DNA of 64,000 bases from Ureibacillus galli (GCF_014836845.1 NZ_JACSQA010000001.1:124001-188000); one strand, 5' to 3'. Positions 1 to 9,785 are shown, counted from the first letter of the stretch. Program-made: numbers and translations. The notes: generated from the letters alone by a model not told the origin.

Positions 1-1
1 T

Positions 2-856
2 TATATTGAAGTGATTTTTAGTTCTGATAGTATTGCAGATATAGTTGACCGCGTTTCTTCTGTTAAAACGATTGTAGATGCTGACCAAGAATTAATTGCT
101 CAACATGAGGCAGATAATAAAAAATTAGCTTCTCAAAAAGAAGAACTTGTAAAAGTGGAAGAAGAACAACGCGTTCAGTTCCAACAATTACAAGAACAAG
201 AAGCTGAATTAGATACAATTATTGCTGAAAACAAAGCTGAATCTTTACGTTTAAAATTAGAGATCGCTGATCAAAAAGAAAAAGAACGTCTAGAAGCTGA
301 ACAACGTCAAGCAGAACAAGAAGCGCTTGCATTACGTCAATTACAAAATACTTCTTTTGTAGCAAATGCACAAAGTCAAAATACACAAGGCTCTTCAAAT
401 ACTGAAAGTCAAGAAACTAACGGTACGACAGAGACTAAAGCAAAAGAAAAAACGCAAGCGAAACAAAAGACTTCAGAATCTTCTAAACCAGTTGCATCTG
501 GTCTCTCAGGAGCTATCGCTGAAGCAAAAAAATACATCGGTATGTCTTATGTATATGGCGGAAGCAGTCCTTCTACAGGATTTGATTGCTCAGGTCTTAT
601 TTATTGGTCATACAAACAAGCAGGTATTAGTTTACCACGATCTTCTGGAGCACAATATTTAGCAACAACTCCTATTAAAGAAAGTGAAGCTACTGCAGGA
701 GATTTAGTATTCTTTAGTTACGGTTCAGGTATTGCCCACGTTGGTATTTACTTAGGAAATGGGCAAATGTTAAATGCTCAAAATCGTGGTGTAAAAATCG
801 AATCAATCAACGCAGCTTGGTGGAAACCATACTTAGTAGGTTTCGGACGAGTTTAA
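2..856 (+). CDS. NlpC/P60 peptidoglycan endopeptidase with N-terminal coiled coil (5' truncated)
   Basis: This is the C-terminal part of a secreted cell-wall hydrolase. The reading frame is open to the left window edge: codons 2-10 read Tyr-Ile-Glu in frame before the first GTG at 11, so the signal peptide and true start lie outside. About 110 residues rich in Glu, Gln and Lys predict a coiled coil, as in CwlO/PcsB-type hydrolases. A Gln/Ser/Thr/Lys linker follows, then a C-terminal NlpC/P60 (C40) domain. The catalytic Cys is in FDCSG (codon 587-589) and the His in AHVGIY (codon 737-739). Family knowledge: these cleave D-gamma-glutamyl-diaminopimelate links during growth. The exact orthologue is uncertain. 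Confidence 0.9.
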   Translation, partial: YIEVIFSSDSIADIVDRVSSVKTIVDADQELIAQHEADNKKLASQKEELVKVEEEQRVQFQQLQEQEAELDTIIAENKAESLRLKLEIADQKEKERLEAEQRQAEQEALALRQLQNTSFVANAQSQNTQGSSNTESQETNGTTETKAKEKTQAKQKTSESSKPVASGLSGAIAEAKKYIGMSYVYGGSSPSTGFDCSGLIYWSYKQAGISLPRSSGAQYLATTPIKESEATAGDLVFFSYGSGIAHVGIYLGNGQMLNAQNRGVKIESINAAWWKPYLVGFGRV

Positions 857-871
857 ACCAATTATCATTAT

Positions 872-907
872 GAGCCTTCTAAATTATTTAGAGGCTCTAT
901 TTTTTAT
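872..907 (+). terminator. Rho-independent terminator of the NlpC/P60 gene
   Basis: A GAGCC/GGCTC hairpin extended by TCTAAA/TTTAGA pairing is followed by a T-rich run, starting 16 bases after the stop codon. Confidence 0.85.
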
Positions 908-1310
908 CTATTAAGAATTAGCATTCCACAAGGTTCTCCCCTGCCCCACTCAAATGTTTTTAACTAAAATTTACAACCTAATCCACTTTGTTTTTATCCT
1001 CCAAATGAAAACCTAGTTCTCTAATGTCGTAATTTATTAATCTTAATAACACGTTTCAAAGCGACTGCTACTTTATAACGTCTTACTTAAATTTGTCGTA
1101 CAAATACAGCCATCATATACTTAAAAACAACTTGTCCATCCTTTAATATAACTGAACTATTTAAAGTTGTTTCTGGATACTTCATAGTCTATGTTCAGGA
1201 AAATAGTTTTATAATCTCTTTTTTAATCAATTTTAAATGAAAAATAATCGATTATATCGTACAAGGAAATATCCATCGATCAATATATAGCATTTGTAAA
1301 GGGAAAAAAT
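908..1310. other. Intergenic region without recognisable gene
   Basis: About 400 bases between two terminators. I see no ORF with a ribosome binding site and no recognisable RNA. A 32-codon minus-strand ATG frame (1185 to 1087) has no ribosome binding site and is not called. Confidence 0.5.
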
Positions 1311-1345
1311 AAAAATGCTGATGGAAAAACACCATCAGCATTTTT
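1311..1345 (-). terminator. Hairpin terminator downstream of the NTF2-like gene
   Basis: AAAAATGCTGATGG pairs with its complement around a short A-rich loop. A and T tracts on the two sides make it usable on both strands; it lies 50 bases beyond the minus-strand stop at 1395. Confidence 0.8.
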
Positions 1346-1394
1346 AATAATGTATCGTTTCAAGTACAAATAGAATTAGGGAAATGTTTTACTA

Positions 1395-1772
1395 CTACTC
1401 ATTACTACTTAAATGTTCATGTACTAATTTCCAATTTTGTTCATGATTTTTGACGAACACATTCGTCGCTCGTCCACTTCCCTTTATAAATTTCCCATTA
1501 AAATATCCTTCGTAGTGATAATGATAGATGCACGTTGCCGTATTTTCTTCAACTACTAACCACTGTATATTAGAAGCGGAATATTTTTCTTCTTTAATCG
1601 TATCCCATGCCTTTTCAAAATAATGTTGAATTTCATCTAATGTTGTACAAGTTTTATCCGAGAACCAATAAATCGCTTTTGGGTGTAGCAATTGTTTAAC
1701 ATGTTTAAAATCATGGGTATTAGTTGCGTTAATATATTGCTCCAATGCATTCATAGCACTCATTGAATCCAT
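1395..1772 (-). CDS. SnoaL/NTF2-like family protein
   Basis: A 125-residue protein with the hallmarks of the NTF2/SnoaL cone fold. The N-terminal helix contains ALEQYINATNTHD, then comes HPKAIYWF, and the last strands read TNVFVKNHEQNWKLVHEHLS, as in DUF4440/SnoaL-like proteins of unknown ligand. There is no signal peptide or membrane segment. AAGGAG lies two bases before the first ATG and eleven before a second (MSAMNAL), so the true start could be the second. It is a single gene with its own terminator, just downstream of the HD phosphohydrolase gene. No substrate can be inferred. Confidence 0.75.
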   Translation of the reverse strand: MDSMSAMNALEQYINATNTHDFKHVKQLLHPKAIYWFSDKTCTTLDEIQHYFEKAWDTIKEEKYSASNIQWLVVEENTATCIYHYHYEGYFNGKFIKGSGRATNVFVKNHEQNWKLVHEHLSSNE

Positions 1773-1825
1773 TACTCCTTCATAATTTTATAATCTAAAA
1801 CCACTTTCATGAAGAAGCAGTTTGT

Positions 1826-2449
1826 TTAAGCTTTTCCTTCCCGTTCTTTCTTCAACTGTTCTAAAAATTCTTCCATAAAGACATGACGATCTTGTGCCAT
1901 TTGCTTTCCTTTGTCCGTTGTCATTAAGTCTTTTAAAAGCAATAGTTTTTCATAGAAATGAGTTACAGAAGACGTATTTTTAGAATGATATTCTTTCTCT
2001 GTCATTTCCACTCTAGCTTCTTCTGCATCGTCATATAATTTCCGTCCCTTTGCTCCACCATATGCAAAGGTGCGTGCAATGCCAACTGCACCAATAGCAT
2101 CTAATCGATCCGCATCTCTCACGATTTTTGCCTCAATTGTCTTCGCTTCCACTTCATTTCCACCATTGAATGAAACACTTTCAATAATGTCCTGAATATG
2201 TAATTTCTTTTCTTCGGATAGATTTAAAGCGTTTAAAAGTTTCTCTTCATTTTCTTTACTATCGCTATATTTTTTATCACTCACGTCATGTAATAAGACG
2301 GCAATTCGGACAATCTCTCCATCAGCGTCTGGCTCAGTAGCAAGGATTGCCTCTGCATTTTGTAAAACACGCTCGATATGCTGGAAATCATGGCTAGCAT
2401 CAAATTGATTATATATCTCTTGAACTGCAACTTTTAACTCGTTTAACAT
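1826..2449 (-). CDS. HD-domain phosphohydrolase (YpgQ/YedJ-like)
   Basis: A 207-residue soluble protein with the metal-binding HD signature: His in ASHDFQHIERV near residue 20, the HD pair in LLHDVSD near residue 53, and a later Asp in RDADRLDAIGAVG near residue 111. This arrangement is typical of the YedJ/YpgQ family; B. subtilis YpgQ is described as a metal-dependent nucleotide pyrophosphohydrolase. The C-terminal half is helical and ends in a Glu/Lys-rich tail. The ATG is preceded by GAGGAG with good spacing. Natural substrate here is not deducible. Confidence 0.82.
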   Translation of the reverse strand: MLNELKVAVQEIYNQFDASHDFQHIERVLQNAEAILATEPDADGEIVRIAVLLHDVSDKKYSDSKENEEKLLNALNLSEEKKLHIQDIIESVSFNGGNEVEAKTIEAKIVRDADRLDAIGAVGIARTFAYGGAKGRKLYDDAEEARVEMTEKEYHSKNTSSVTHFYEKLLLLKDLMTTDKGKQMAQDRHVFMEEFLEQLKKEREGKA

Positions 2450-2605
2450 CTAAATCAACTCCTCTTTCTCATTATTATAATGGATAAAGCTACTATTATA
2501 TAGAAATGATTTAAACTAAATGAAAAACTATTTCCCTTAAACAGTATTATATTGGGACTAGCCACAATAAGATAATACAAAGAAGATTACGAGAGGGGAA
2601 TAAAT

Positions 2606-3028
2606 ATGTATAAAAATGAGGTTGGAGGATTGTTCCTAAGAATTGTGCTAGGCGGCATTTTTCTTTCACATGGATTGACGAAGTTTCAAGAAGGGATTGG
2701 AGAAACGATTACTAGATTTGAAGGATATCAAATTCCTTATGCAGAAATTGTTGGTTTTAGTGTAGCTGGCATTGAATTAATTGGTGGTTTCTTTTTAATT
2801 ATCGGTTTTTCAGTTCGTTTTGTTTCAACCCTTATGATTGGGATAATGGTCGGAGCAATCGTCACAGTAAAATTTAAACAAGGTTTCTTTGATGGATATG
2901 AATTTAATATTGCATTAATTGCAATGGCACTTTATTTACTATTCTCCGGGAGCAAATTGATGTCATTGGATCAACTATTTACAACAAAGGATAAAAATGG
3001 TAAGGGGAAAATTCAATTTCGTAATTGA
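2606..3028 (+). CDS. DoxX family membrane protein
   Basis: A 140-residue integral membrane protein with four predicted membrane segments. The first contains LRIVLGGIFLSHGLTKF, the second VGFSVAGIELIGGFFLIIG, and the GxxFxxHGxxKF pattern is the DoxX family signature. A strong GAGGGG precedes the ATG. Members of the family (for example B. subtilis MhqP/CatD relatives) are linked to thiol or quinone stress, but the role is not established. It is monocistronic and convergent with rbsB, sharing a bidirectional terminator. Confidence 0.85.
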   Translation: MYKNEVGGLFLRIVLGGIFLSHGLTKFQEGIGETITRFEGYQIPYAEIVGFSVAGIELIGGFFLIIGFSVRFVSTLMIGIMVGAIVTVKFKQGFFDGYEFNIALIAMALYLLFSGSKLMSLDQLFTTKDKNGKGKIQFRN

Positions 3029-3035
3029 AAGAATG

Positions 3036-3081
3036 AAAAAACTGCAGCACCCATTGCAAAAAACAATGGTACTGCAGTTTT
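3036..3081. terminator. Bidirectional terminator between the DoxX gene and rbsB
   Basis: AAAACTGCAG...CCATTG pairs with CAATGG...CTGCAGTTTT, flanked by A and T runs. It sits exactly between two converging genes. Confidence 0.9.
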
Positions 3082-3082
3082 A

Positions 3083-3994
3083 TTATTTTACTAGTTCTAA
3101 TTCGACCGGAACAAACTCTTCTACTTTTTCACCATTTAAATATGCTACTGCTGTTTCTATAGCCGCTTTTCCGATTTCTTCAGGTTTTTGAGCTACGGAC
3201 GCTGCAAGTTTTCCTTCTTTAATTTTTGCAAGGGCATCATCTGTTGCATCGAATCCAATAACAACAATATTTTTTCCGGCAGCTTCGATTGCTTCCAATG
3301 CACCTAATGCCATTTCATCGTTTTGAGCGAACACTGCTTCAATTTCTGGATTTGCTTGAAGCATGTTTTCCATTACCGTTAAGCCTTCTCCACGGTCAAA
3401 ATTAGCCGTTAAGCTTTTTACGATATCGACTTTCCCTTCCACTGCTTGAAGGAAACCTTCCCCACGATCACGGGCTGCCGATGAACCAGCAGTACCTTCT
3501 AACATCGCTACTTTTGCCCCTTCACCAGCTAATTCAAGCAAATATTCTCCTGCTAATACACCACCAGCTACATTGTCAGAAGCGATGTGCGATACAACTT
3601 CTCCGCTTTCTGCTGAACGGTCAACTGTAATGACTGGAATTCCAGCAGCATTGGCAGATTCAACAGCAGAACCTACTGCAGAAGAGTCAACCGGATTTAT
3701 TAAAATTAAATCAACTCCTTGTTGAATTAAATCTTCCACGTCAGACGCTTGTTTCGATGCATCATCTTGGGCATCGACAATTGAAATGTCTGCTCCTTGT
3801 TCTTTCGCGTTTGCTTCTGCTCCTTCACTTAACGTAACAAAGAATGGGTTATTTAGCGTAGAAATCGAGAAACCAATTTTAAAGTGTTCATTCGCCGTAC
3901 TTTCTTCCGCATTTTCTAAAAATGGTGATTCCATGGAACAGGCAGTTAGAACGAGTAACATCAACGTTGCAAATAATAATTTAAACTTTTTCAT
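3083..3994 (-). CDS. rbsB: D-ribose ABC transporter substrate-binding lipoprotein RbsB
   Basis: The 303-residue precursor has a lipoprotein signal peptide with lipobox LTAC (Cys 19), so the mature protein is anchored to the outer face of the membrane. The body is a type I periplasmic-binding fold of the ribose/LacI class: KIGFSISTLNNPFFVTL after the anchor, VDLILINPVDSSAVGSAV, AGIPVITVDRSAESGEVVSHIASDN, and FAQNDEMALGALEAI. It is the last gene of the rbs operon, 12 bases after rbsC, with TAGGAG before the ATG and the shared terminator behind it. Confidence 0.95.
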   Translation of the reverse strand: MKKFKLLFATLMLLVLTACSMESPFLENAEESTANEHFKIGFSISTLNNPFFVTLSEGAEANAKEQGADISIVDAQDDASKQASDVEDLIQQGVDLILINPVDSSAVGSAVESANAAGIPVITVDRSAESGEVVSHIASDNVAGGVLAGEYLLELAGEGAKVAMLEGTAGSSAARDRGEGFLQAVEGKVDIVKSLTANFDRGEGLTVMENMLQANPEIEAVFAQNDEMALGALEAIEAAGKNIVVIGFDATDDALAKIKEGKLAASVAQKPEEIGKAAIETAVAYLNGEKVEEFVPVELELVK

Positions 3995-4006
3995 GTTTCT
4001 GAACTC

Positions 4007-4948
4007 CTAAACAGTTTTTTTACGATCCATTAATACAGCAATTAAAATAACGATCCCTTTAACAACTTGTTGCCAGAAGGAAGAGACGCCAATTAAGTTC
4101 ATCCCATTATTTAATACACCGATAATTAAGGCACCAATTAATGTTCCGAAAATCCAACCTTTACCACCGTTTAAGCTTGTACCACCTAATACAACAGCCG
4201 CAATAGCATCCAATTCATAGGATTCCCCTGCAGTTGGTTGAGCTGAATTTAAACGCGAAGTAAGAATTAGAGCAGCTAATGCTGCTAAGAAACCAGTAAT
4301 CGCATATACTGCAATTTTCACTTTATCTGTATTTATCCCAGATAATTTTGCAGCCTCTTCATTACCACCAACTGCATAAACGCGACGACCGAAAGTTGTT
4401 TTCTGCAAAATAAAATACAAAATAACGAAGGCTATGACCATTGTGACTACCGGTACAGGGAAACCTAAAAAATAACCTTTACCGAATAATTGGAATGAAT
4501 AATGATCCCCTAATCCTGAAATAGGTCGACCATCTGTATACACTAAAGTTAATCCACGGTAAATTGTCATCGTGGCAAGAGTAGCAATAAATGGTGCCAC
4601 TTTACCTTTTGTAATAATCACACCGTTAATTGCTCCTAAAATTAAACCGATAATTAAAGCAATTCCCATTGTTAAAAATGGATCCGTACCACTTGCAAGA
4701 AGACTTGCAGCAATTGCGCCGGTTAAAGCTAATGTGGATCCTACGGATAAATCAATTCCACCTGTCAAAATTACGAATGTCATCCCAAATGCGATTATTG
4801 CACTAATAGAAACTTGACGTAAAACATTGAAAATATTTGCAATTGATAAGAAACTTGGATTTAAAATCGAAACGACGATAATTAATAAAATTAACCCGAA
4901 TAGTGGTCCAAGTTTCGATAACATTTCTTTTGATTTATAATTGGACAC
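4007..4948 (-). CDS. rbsC: D-ribose ABC transporter permease RbsC
   Basis: A 313-residue hydrophobic protein with about eight to ten membrane segments. It shows signatures of the ribose/sugar permease family: [19 protein letters not shown] near residue 65 and [27 protein letters not shown] near residue 250. Translation starts at GTG 4948 behind GGAGGAGAAAAAG, inside the end of rbsA (14-base overlap), implying coupled translation. It forms the membrane channel used by RbsA and RbsB. Confidence 0.95.
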   Translation of the reverse strand: MSNYKSKEMLSKLGPLFGLILLIIVVSILNPSFLSIANIFNVLRQVSISAIIAFGMTFVILTGGIDLSVGSTLALTGAIAASLLASGTDPFLTMGIALIIGLILGAINGVIITKGKVAPFIATLATMTIYRGLTLVYTDGRPISGLGDHYSFQLFGKGYFLGFPVPVVTMVIAFVILYFILQKTTFGRRVYAVGGNEEAAKLSGINTDKVKIAVYAITGFLAALAALILTSRLNSAQPTAGESYELDAIAAVVLGGTSLNGGKGWIFGTLIGALIIGVLNNGMNLIGVSSFWQQVVKGIVILIAVLMDRKKTV

Positions 4949-6431
4949 CTTTTTCTCCTCCTGTTGCGTACTGCATAATGATCTCTTGAGTCATTTGTTC
5001 TTTCATGACTTCACCTGTTAACTTTCCTTCTTGCATGACAATCACACGATCCGCCATACCGATGACCTCTGGTAATTCAGAAGAAATCATCAAAATAGCT
5101 ACACCTGCTTCTGCCAATTGATTAATAATTTGGTAGATTTCTTTTCTTGCACCGATATCTACTCCACGAGTCGGCTCATCTAAAATTAAAATATCTGGTT
5201 CTGTACCTAACCATTTTGCTAATACGACCTTCTGTTGATTTCCACCGCTCAATGACTTTACCCTTTGTTCAGGACCAGAAGTTCGAATTTTTAACTCTTC
5301 GATATATTTTGCGACCATCGAATTTTCTTTTGTTTGATTGACAATTCCAGACGAAGCACATTTATCTAAGTTCGTTAATGTAATGTTCTCTTTTATAGTA
5401 AAATCTAAAACTAGCCCTTGTGTTTTACGATCTTCCGTCACAAAGCCGATGCCATACTTCATCGCATCGATAGGAGATTTAATCACCACTTTTTTCCCAT
5501 CGATTAAAATCTCACCACTACTAGCCTTTCGATAACCAAATAGTGTTTGAGCCACTTCTGTGCGACCAGCTCCCATAAGACCAGCAACACCCAGTACTTC
5601 ACCTTTTCGTAATTTAAAGGAAAGATTGTGGAATAAACCATTAACAGTCAAATTTCGCACTTCTAATTTTGTATTACCAATAGTGCTTTTTCTTTCTGGG
5701 AAACGTTCACCAAGTTCACGGCCAACCATCATAGCAACGATTTCATCAAAATTCGTCTCGGGAATATTTCGAACACCAACATATTGACCATCGCGTAAAA
5801 TCGTAATACGGTCACAAATGGCAAAAATTTCTTCCATTCGATGGGAAATATAAACAAAGGAAATGCCTTTAGCTTTTAACTCACGAATCGTTTGAAATAA
5901 CGTTTCAATTTCCCGATCGGTTAGTGCTGCAGTTGGCTCATCCATTACAATTACTTTCGCGTTACTTGCAATTGCCTTGGCAATTTCAATAATTTGTTGT
6001 TTCCCAACCGATAGGTCTCCAGTTCGAGTTTTCGGATTCACATTCAATCCTAATTTTGAAAGTAGTTGACTTGCCTCTTTTTCCATTTGACGAGTTTTCA
6101 AAATACCTGTTTTACCGTAAGTTAATTCTTTTCCGAGAAACAAATTTTGTGTCACTGTTAAATCAGGCAACATATTTAATTCTTGATGAATAACAATGAT
6201 TCCTAGTTTCTCTGCATCTTTAGGTGATTTAAAATTGACTACTTGTCCATCTACTTTGATTTCACCGGCATCCTTTGTATAAATCCCGCTTAAAATCTTC
6301 ATCATTGTAGATTTTCCAGCACCATTTTCACCCATCAATGCATGAATTTCACCATCTGCTAATTCAAATTGCACATTATTTAAAACAACGTTTCCACTAA
6401 ATGCTTTTGTAATGCCAGACATTTCAATCAT
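4935..6431 (-). CDS. rbsA: D-ribose ABC transporter ATP-binding protein RbsA
   Basis: A 498-residue fusion of two ABC ATPase domains, the usual layout for RbsA/MglA. The first domain carries Walker [13 protein letters not shown], signature [14 protein letters not shown] and Walker [12 protein letters not shown]. The second carries signature [15 protein letters not shown] and [11 protein letters not shown]. Its Walker A region ([12 protein letters not shown]) is degenerate, as is normal for the C-terminal half in this family. AGGTGA precedes the ATG. It energises ribose uptake through RbsC. Confidence 0.96.
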   Translation of the reverse strand: MIEMSGITKAFSGNVVLNNVQFELADGEIHALMGENGAGKSTMMKILSGIYTKDAGEIKVDGQVVNFKSPKDAEKLGIIVIHQELNMLPDLTVTQNLFLGKELTYGKTGILKTRQMEKEASQLLSKLGLNVNPKTRTGDLSVGKQQIIEIAKAIASNAKVIVMDEPTAALTDREIETLFQTIRELKAKGISFVYISHRMEEIFAICDRITILRDGQYVGVRNIPETNFDEIVAMMVGRELGERFPERKSTIGNTKLEVRNLTVNGLFHNLSFKLRKGEVLGVAGLMGAGRTEVAQTLFGYRKASSGEILIDGKKVVIKSPIDAMKYGIGFVTEDRKTQGLVLDFTIKENITLTNLDKCASSGIVNQTKENSMVAKYIEELKIRTSGPEQRVKSLSGGNQQKVVLAKWLGTEPDILILDEPTRGVDIGARKEIYQIINQLAEAGVAILMISSELPEVIGMADRVIVMQEGKLTGEVMKEQMTQEIIMQYATGGEKGVQL

Positions 6432-6476
6432 GCAAATTCACCTACTTTTATTTTTTGAATCTATCAATTGTGTACT

Positions 6477-6866
6477 TTAAAAAATAACGCCACATTGTAA
6501 AATCACATTGGCATACGGAGTTGTTTCTCCTGTCCGAATGATCAATTTCGTTTCTTTTGTCAGTTCTTTAAACTCTTCATGGGTTACATAGGAAATATTT
6601 GTTAAGCTATCCGTTATTTCTTTAGCCACTTTTTCATTATTCGTTTGGATTTCATCAGCCAATACCGCTGCTTCAACGACTAAATCATCTAAAACTACTT
6701 TTAATATAGTTAGGAAAGTTGGTTCTCCTAATTTATAAGCTAAATCAATACACGGCACATCTTTCGGTATCGGTAGGCCACAATCGGCTATTACAATTCG
6801 ATCAGTATGACCTAATTTAGCAAAATGTCCAGCTAATTCTCTATTTAAAATGCCATGTCTCTTCAT
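6477..6866 (-). CDS. rbsD: D-ribose pyranase RbsD
   Basis: A 129-residue enzyme of the RbsD/FucU mutarotase family that interconverts the pyranose and furanose forms of ribose before phosphorylation. [20 protein letters not shown] places the catalytic His at position 20, followed by the family motif ADCGLPIP. The start overlaps the stop of rbsK (ATGA arrangement), so the two are translationally coupled. The gene runs into rbsA after 45 bases. Confidence 0.95.
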   Translation of the reverse strand: MKRHGILNRELAGHFAKLGHTDRIVIADCGLPIPKDVPCIDLAYKLGEPTFLTILKVVLDDLVVEAAVLADEIQTNNEKVAKEITDSLTNISYVTHEEFKELTKETKLIIRTGETTPYANVILQCGVIF

Positions 6867-7741
6867 TTCATTTCCTCCAAACGCATCAATACTTCCTCTA
6901 TTCGAGGCATACCACCTTGAGCTCCAAATTTTTCAACTGAAAGGGATGCCGTCACGTTTGCAAATTGAACAGCTTCTTCAATTGATTTTCCATCTATAAT
7001 GGCGTGGGCAAAGGCACCGTTAAATGTGTCACCAGCTCCCGTTGTATCAACAGCCTTTGTTTTGTAGCCAGATACTTTGATAATTTGGTTACCATCAAAG
7101 TAAGCTGCCCCTTCTCCACCTAAAGTTACGATAATTTTATTTGGGTATTGTTTTAAAACGGTTTCATAATCTTCACCAAACATTACTTCACATTCAGTTT
7201 CATTTGGAGTTAAGTAAGTTACTTTATCAATCCACTCATTTTTAAAATTGGCTGCTGGTGCTGGATTTAATAAAACAGGAATAGCCAAATCTTCACAAAC
7301 TTTCAATACGTAATCAATCGTTTCAACAGGAATTTCTAACTGCAACATGACTAATGAACTTTGTTGAATTAACTCCATATTGTCATCGATCATCTTTTGA
7401 TCTACATCAAAATTGGCACCTGGAACGACAATAATGCGATTATCATTGTTATGCAATAATATATTGGCAATCCCCGTTGAATTGTTCGTTTTTTGAATAC
7501 CGCCTACATGAACATTTTCATTTTTTAAATTCATATAAAGCTCGTTACCAAAAGCATCTTGTCCGACTGCCCCAATCATTTGCACATTACTTCCAAGTCT
7601 AGCGGCTGCCACTGCTTGATTAGCACCTTTTCCACCTGGAATCGTTGTAAATAAATTTCCTAGGACTGTTTCTCCTTGTTTTGGAAAAATGTCTGTCTGG
7701 ATAGCAATATCCATATTAATGCTACCAATTATTGTGATCAT
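6863..7741 (-). CDS. rbsK: Ribokinase RbsK
   Basis: A 292-residue PfkB-family sugar kinase that phosphorylates ribose to ribose-5-phosphate. [15 protein letters not shown] near residue 37 is the N-terminal PfkB signature. [16 protein letters not shown] near residue 238 holds the anion hole and the catalytic Asp. The ATG directly follows the rbsR stop codon (TAAATG) and the 3' end overlaps rbsD, as expected for one polycistronic message. Confidence 0.96.
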   Translation of the reverse strand: MITIIGSINMDIAIQTDIFPKQGETVLGNLFTTIPGGKGANQAVAAARLGSNVQMIGAVGQDAFGNELYMNLKNENVHVGGIQKTNNSTGIANILLHNNDNRIIVVPGANFDVDQKMIDDNMELIQQSSLVMLQLEIPVETIDYVLKVCEDLAIPVLLNPAPAANFKNEWIDKVTYLTPNETECEVMFGEDYETVLKQYPNKIIVTLGGEGAAYFDGNQIIKVSGYKTKAVDTTGAGDTFNGAFAHAIIDGKSIEEAVQFANVTASLSVEKFGAQGGMPRIEEVLMRLEEMK

Positions 7742-8725
7742 TTAAGTTCGTTCCTTTCGGGTTGTTTCTCGCTCTATAAGCTTCGGATGAATACATACGG
7801 ATGTATTCTCCAATGGTTTACCTTCTATTTGATTTATTAACATCTTTGCAGCTGCTTGCCCTAATTGATAAATATTTTGAGCAACCGTTGTTAAGCTTGG
7901 AGATACCACTTTTCCCATCTGTATCCCATCAAAGCCAACAATTTGAATATCTTCAGGTACGCGCATATTTAATTTATGAACCGCCTTTAATGCACCAATA
8001 GCTGAAGCATCACTACAGGCAAAAATACCATCAACAGATGGATTACTTTTTAAATAATCGAAAATGATGGTTTCGGCTGTCTCAAAATCATAAGGGCTTT
8101 CGATAATATATGATTTGATTGTCTGTTCTTTGATGACTTCACGAAAACCTTCAATTCGTAATTTAGAAGAGCGAATTGCGTTTGGACCACCAACGCATAA
8201 TAATGAAGTAGCACCTTTATCAATTAAAAATTGAGTAGCTAGTTTTGCACCTTCTATATTATTCGTTGTCACAGTAGGTATATCTATTTCCAATGGTCTA
8301 TCTAATGCAACGATTGGAATTTTTAAGTTTTTAAAATTGGTTCCTTGATCAAAGATGGAAGTCAATATAATTCCTGCAACATATTTATTTGTTAAGGTTT
8401 GAAAATAATGTTTTTCTTTCAGTTCATTTTCATCGGAATTACAAAGGATGACAGTATAACCATATTCAAAGGCAGTATCTTCTACTGCTCTAGCTAACTC
8501 TGGAAAAAAAGGATTTTTAATATCTGGGATAATAAGTCCGATAATATCCGATTGTTTTGTTGAAAGTGATCGAGCTACTTCACTAGGGATATAGTCTAAT
8601 TCCTTAATAGCTTTCTCAATCGCTTCTCTTGATTTCTTCCCTACATATCCGCTGTCATTTAAAAATCTAGAAACTGTTGCAACAGATACTTTGGCAAGTC
8701 TTGCAACATCACTAATCGTCGGCAT
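7742..8725 (-). CDS. rbsR: LacI-family repressor of the ribose operon, RbsR
   Basis: A 327-residue LacI/GalR regulator. The N-terminal helix-turn-helix is TISDVARLAKVSVATVSRFLN, with the hinge helix at EVARSLSTKQSDIIGLIIP. A periplasmic-binding-like effector domain follows (IFACSDASAIGALKAVH; EDIQIVGFDGI). It is the first gene of the operon and its own upstream DNA contains two matching LacI-type sites, so autoregulation and ribose induction are the likely mode. GGGTGATG precedes the ATG. Confidence 0.93.
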   Translation of the reverse strand: MPTISDVARLAKVSVATVSRFLNDSGYVGKKSREAIEKAIKELDYIPSEVARSLSTKQSDIIGLIIPDIKNPFFPELARAVEDTAFEYGYTVILCNSDENELKEKHYFQTLTNKYVAGIILTSIFDQGTNFKNLKIPIVALDRPLEIDIPTVTTNNIEGAKLATQFLIDKGATSLLCVGGPNAIRSSKLRIEGFREVIKEQTIKSYIIESPYDFETAETIIFDYLKSNPSVDGIFACSDASAIGALKAVHKLNMRVPEDIQIVGFDGIQMGKVVSPSLTTVAQNIYQLGQAAAKMLINQIEGKPLENTSVCIHPKLIERETTRKERT

Positions 8726-8761
8726 TATTCATCACCCATTTCGAAAAAGTAAAACACAATG

Positions 8762-8775
8762 TGGTATCGGTTACA
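8762..8775 (-). promoter_or_regulatory. Putative RbsR operator 1
   Basis: TGTAACCGATACCA on the minus strand, an imperfect dyad around CG typical of LacI-family operators, 37 bases upstream of rbsR. It agrees with the second site at 8801-8814 in 11 of 14 positions. Confidence 0.65.
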
Positions 8776-8800
8776 TATTTCATAAAAAGAAAAAACCATA

Positions 8801-8814
8801 TGTAATCGGTTCCA
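8801..8814 (-). promoter_or_regulatory. Putative RbsR operator 2
   Basis: TGGAACCGATTACA on the minus strand, the second LacI-type dyad, 39 bases from the first. A pair of near-identical sites in front of a LacI-family gene supports autoregulation. Confidence 0.65.
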
Positions 8815-9076
8815 TCTTTTATATAATCGTAATCCATTCCACTAAAAATATCATTCAAAACTTTTTATAGTATGTCACATTTAAAGCGTTTAAGCTATAC
8901 TAAAATTTCAATTTCAACAAAATGTCATATTTTAATAGATTGAAAAAACCTTTAAAAACGTGATGAAATCAACATTATTTTTATCTAGAATGAGAAAAAT
9001 ATTTTATAAAAATTTACATGAATTTTAAATTGCATAGAAAAAGAGGAGCACCATTATAGATGAACTCCCAACTGAA
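8815..9076. other. AT-rich intergenic region upstream of rbsR
   Basis: Together with the operator segment this is a 350-base gap between rbsR and the next minus-strand gene. It contains a weak cre-like motif (TTAAAGCGTTTAAG, 8881-8894) with several mismatches to the CcpA consensus. I could not place a convincing promoter, and see no ORF. Confidence 0.4.
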
Positions 9077-9655
9077 TTATTTTGAATTTTTTCTTTTATT
9101 TGTAATGAAATATGTTATAAAAATAATCATTAATGCACCTAAAGATAAACCGATAATGATGGTAGTTGTTGTCATTTTCCCATCTCTAGAATTTTCATTA
9201 ATATTCACACTTTTTGTAGGTTTTTCCCCTTCTCCTAGTTCATTTATGTCTACTGATGCATTGACTAAAGGGCTTGTTCTTGAACAAATATTTACCTTCT
9301 TTTTCCCTTCTTCTTTATTGGCGTAAACTAAATAGTCTTCGTTAGTTGTAAATGAAAAACCGCAACTCGCTGAATCTCGTTCTGTGAAGACGATTACCTC
9401 CGTTTCATCTATCCCTTTCCACGTCTCATTCACTTCGAAGTGAATTTTTAGTAAATCAGCTGAAGACTTTATTATCGAGTTTTCATTTTGATCAATAATC
9501 TTTTTTACCTTACCTGAAAATACAAAGTCCCTTGCACTTAGTTCTTTTTGGGCTGACTCCGGTTGTACGCAAGAGCAAGCATAACTTGACGTTAAAGATA
9601 AATTGAATAAAAACGAAATCATTAATAAAAAACAAAGAAATAATTTAAATTTCAT
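9077..9655 (-). CDS. Secreted TIMP/NTR-like domain protein with C-terminal membrane anchor
   Basis: A 192-residue protein with a signal peptide ending at SSYAC, followed by CSCVQPESAQKEL. An N-terminal Cys-x-Cys after the signal peptide is the hallmark of TIMP/netrin-like domains. Two further Cys (SASCGFSF, NICSRTS) could pair with it. The domain covers about residues 27-130 (FVFSGKVKKI, HFEVNETWKGI). A hydrophilic linker leads to one membrane segment (TTIIIGLSLGALMIIFITYFI) and a Lys/Arg-rich tail, so the domain is displayed outside. AGGAGG precedes the ATG. Function unknown. Confidence 0.75.
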   Translation of the reverse strand: MKFKLFLCFLLMISFLFNLSLTSSYACSCVQPESAQKELSARDFVFSGKVKKIIDQNENSIIKSSADLLKIHFEVNETWKGIDETEVIVFTERDSASCGFSFTTNEDYLVYANKEEGKKKVNICSRTSPLVNASVDINELGEGEKPTKSVNINENSRDGKMTTTTIIIGLSLGALMIIFITYFITNKRKNSK

Positions 9656-9723
9656 ATTAAATAACCTCCTTTTACCATTTGACTTTAAAATTGGCTAGGA
9701 GTTACAAGGAAATGAAGATTTTA

Positions 9724-9752
9724 TTAATTATTTTAAAAAAATATGGTATATT
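9724..9752 (+). promoter_or_regulatory. Possible extended -10 promoter of the MutS-like gene
   Basis: TGGTATATT (TG at 9744, TATATT at 9747-9752) gives an extended -10. TTAATT 17 bases upstream is a weak -35. It lies 34 bases before the TTG start. Confidence 0.4.
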
Positions 9753-9785
9753 GGAGTAAATTTTCCAACAAGCGAGGATCAAGCA

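Noticed and set aside
1087-1185. 32-codon minus-strand ATG frame in the gap after the NlpC/P60 gene
   Set aside because: No ribosome binding site and no recognisable similarity; could be a gene remnant but cannot be supported.
8881-8894. cre-like catabolite site upstream of rbsR
   Set aside because: At least three mismatches to the CcpA consensus and no promoter could be placed beside it.
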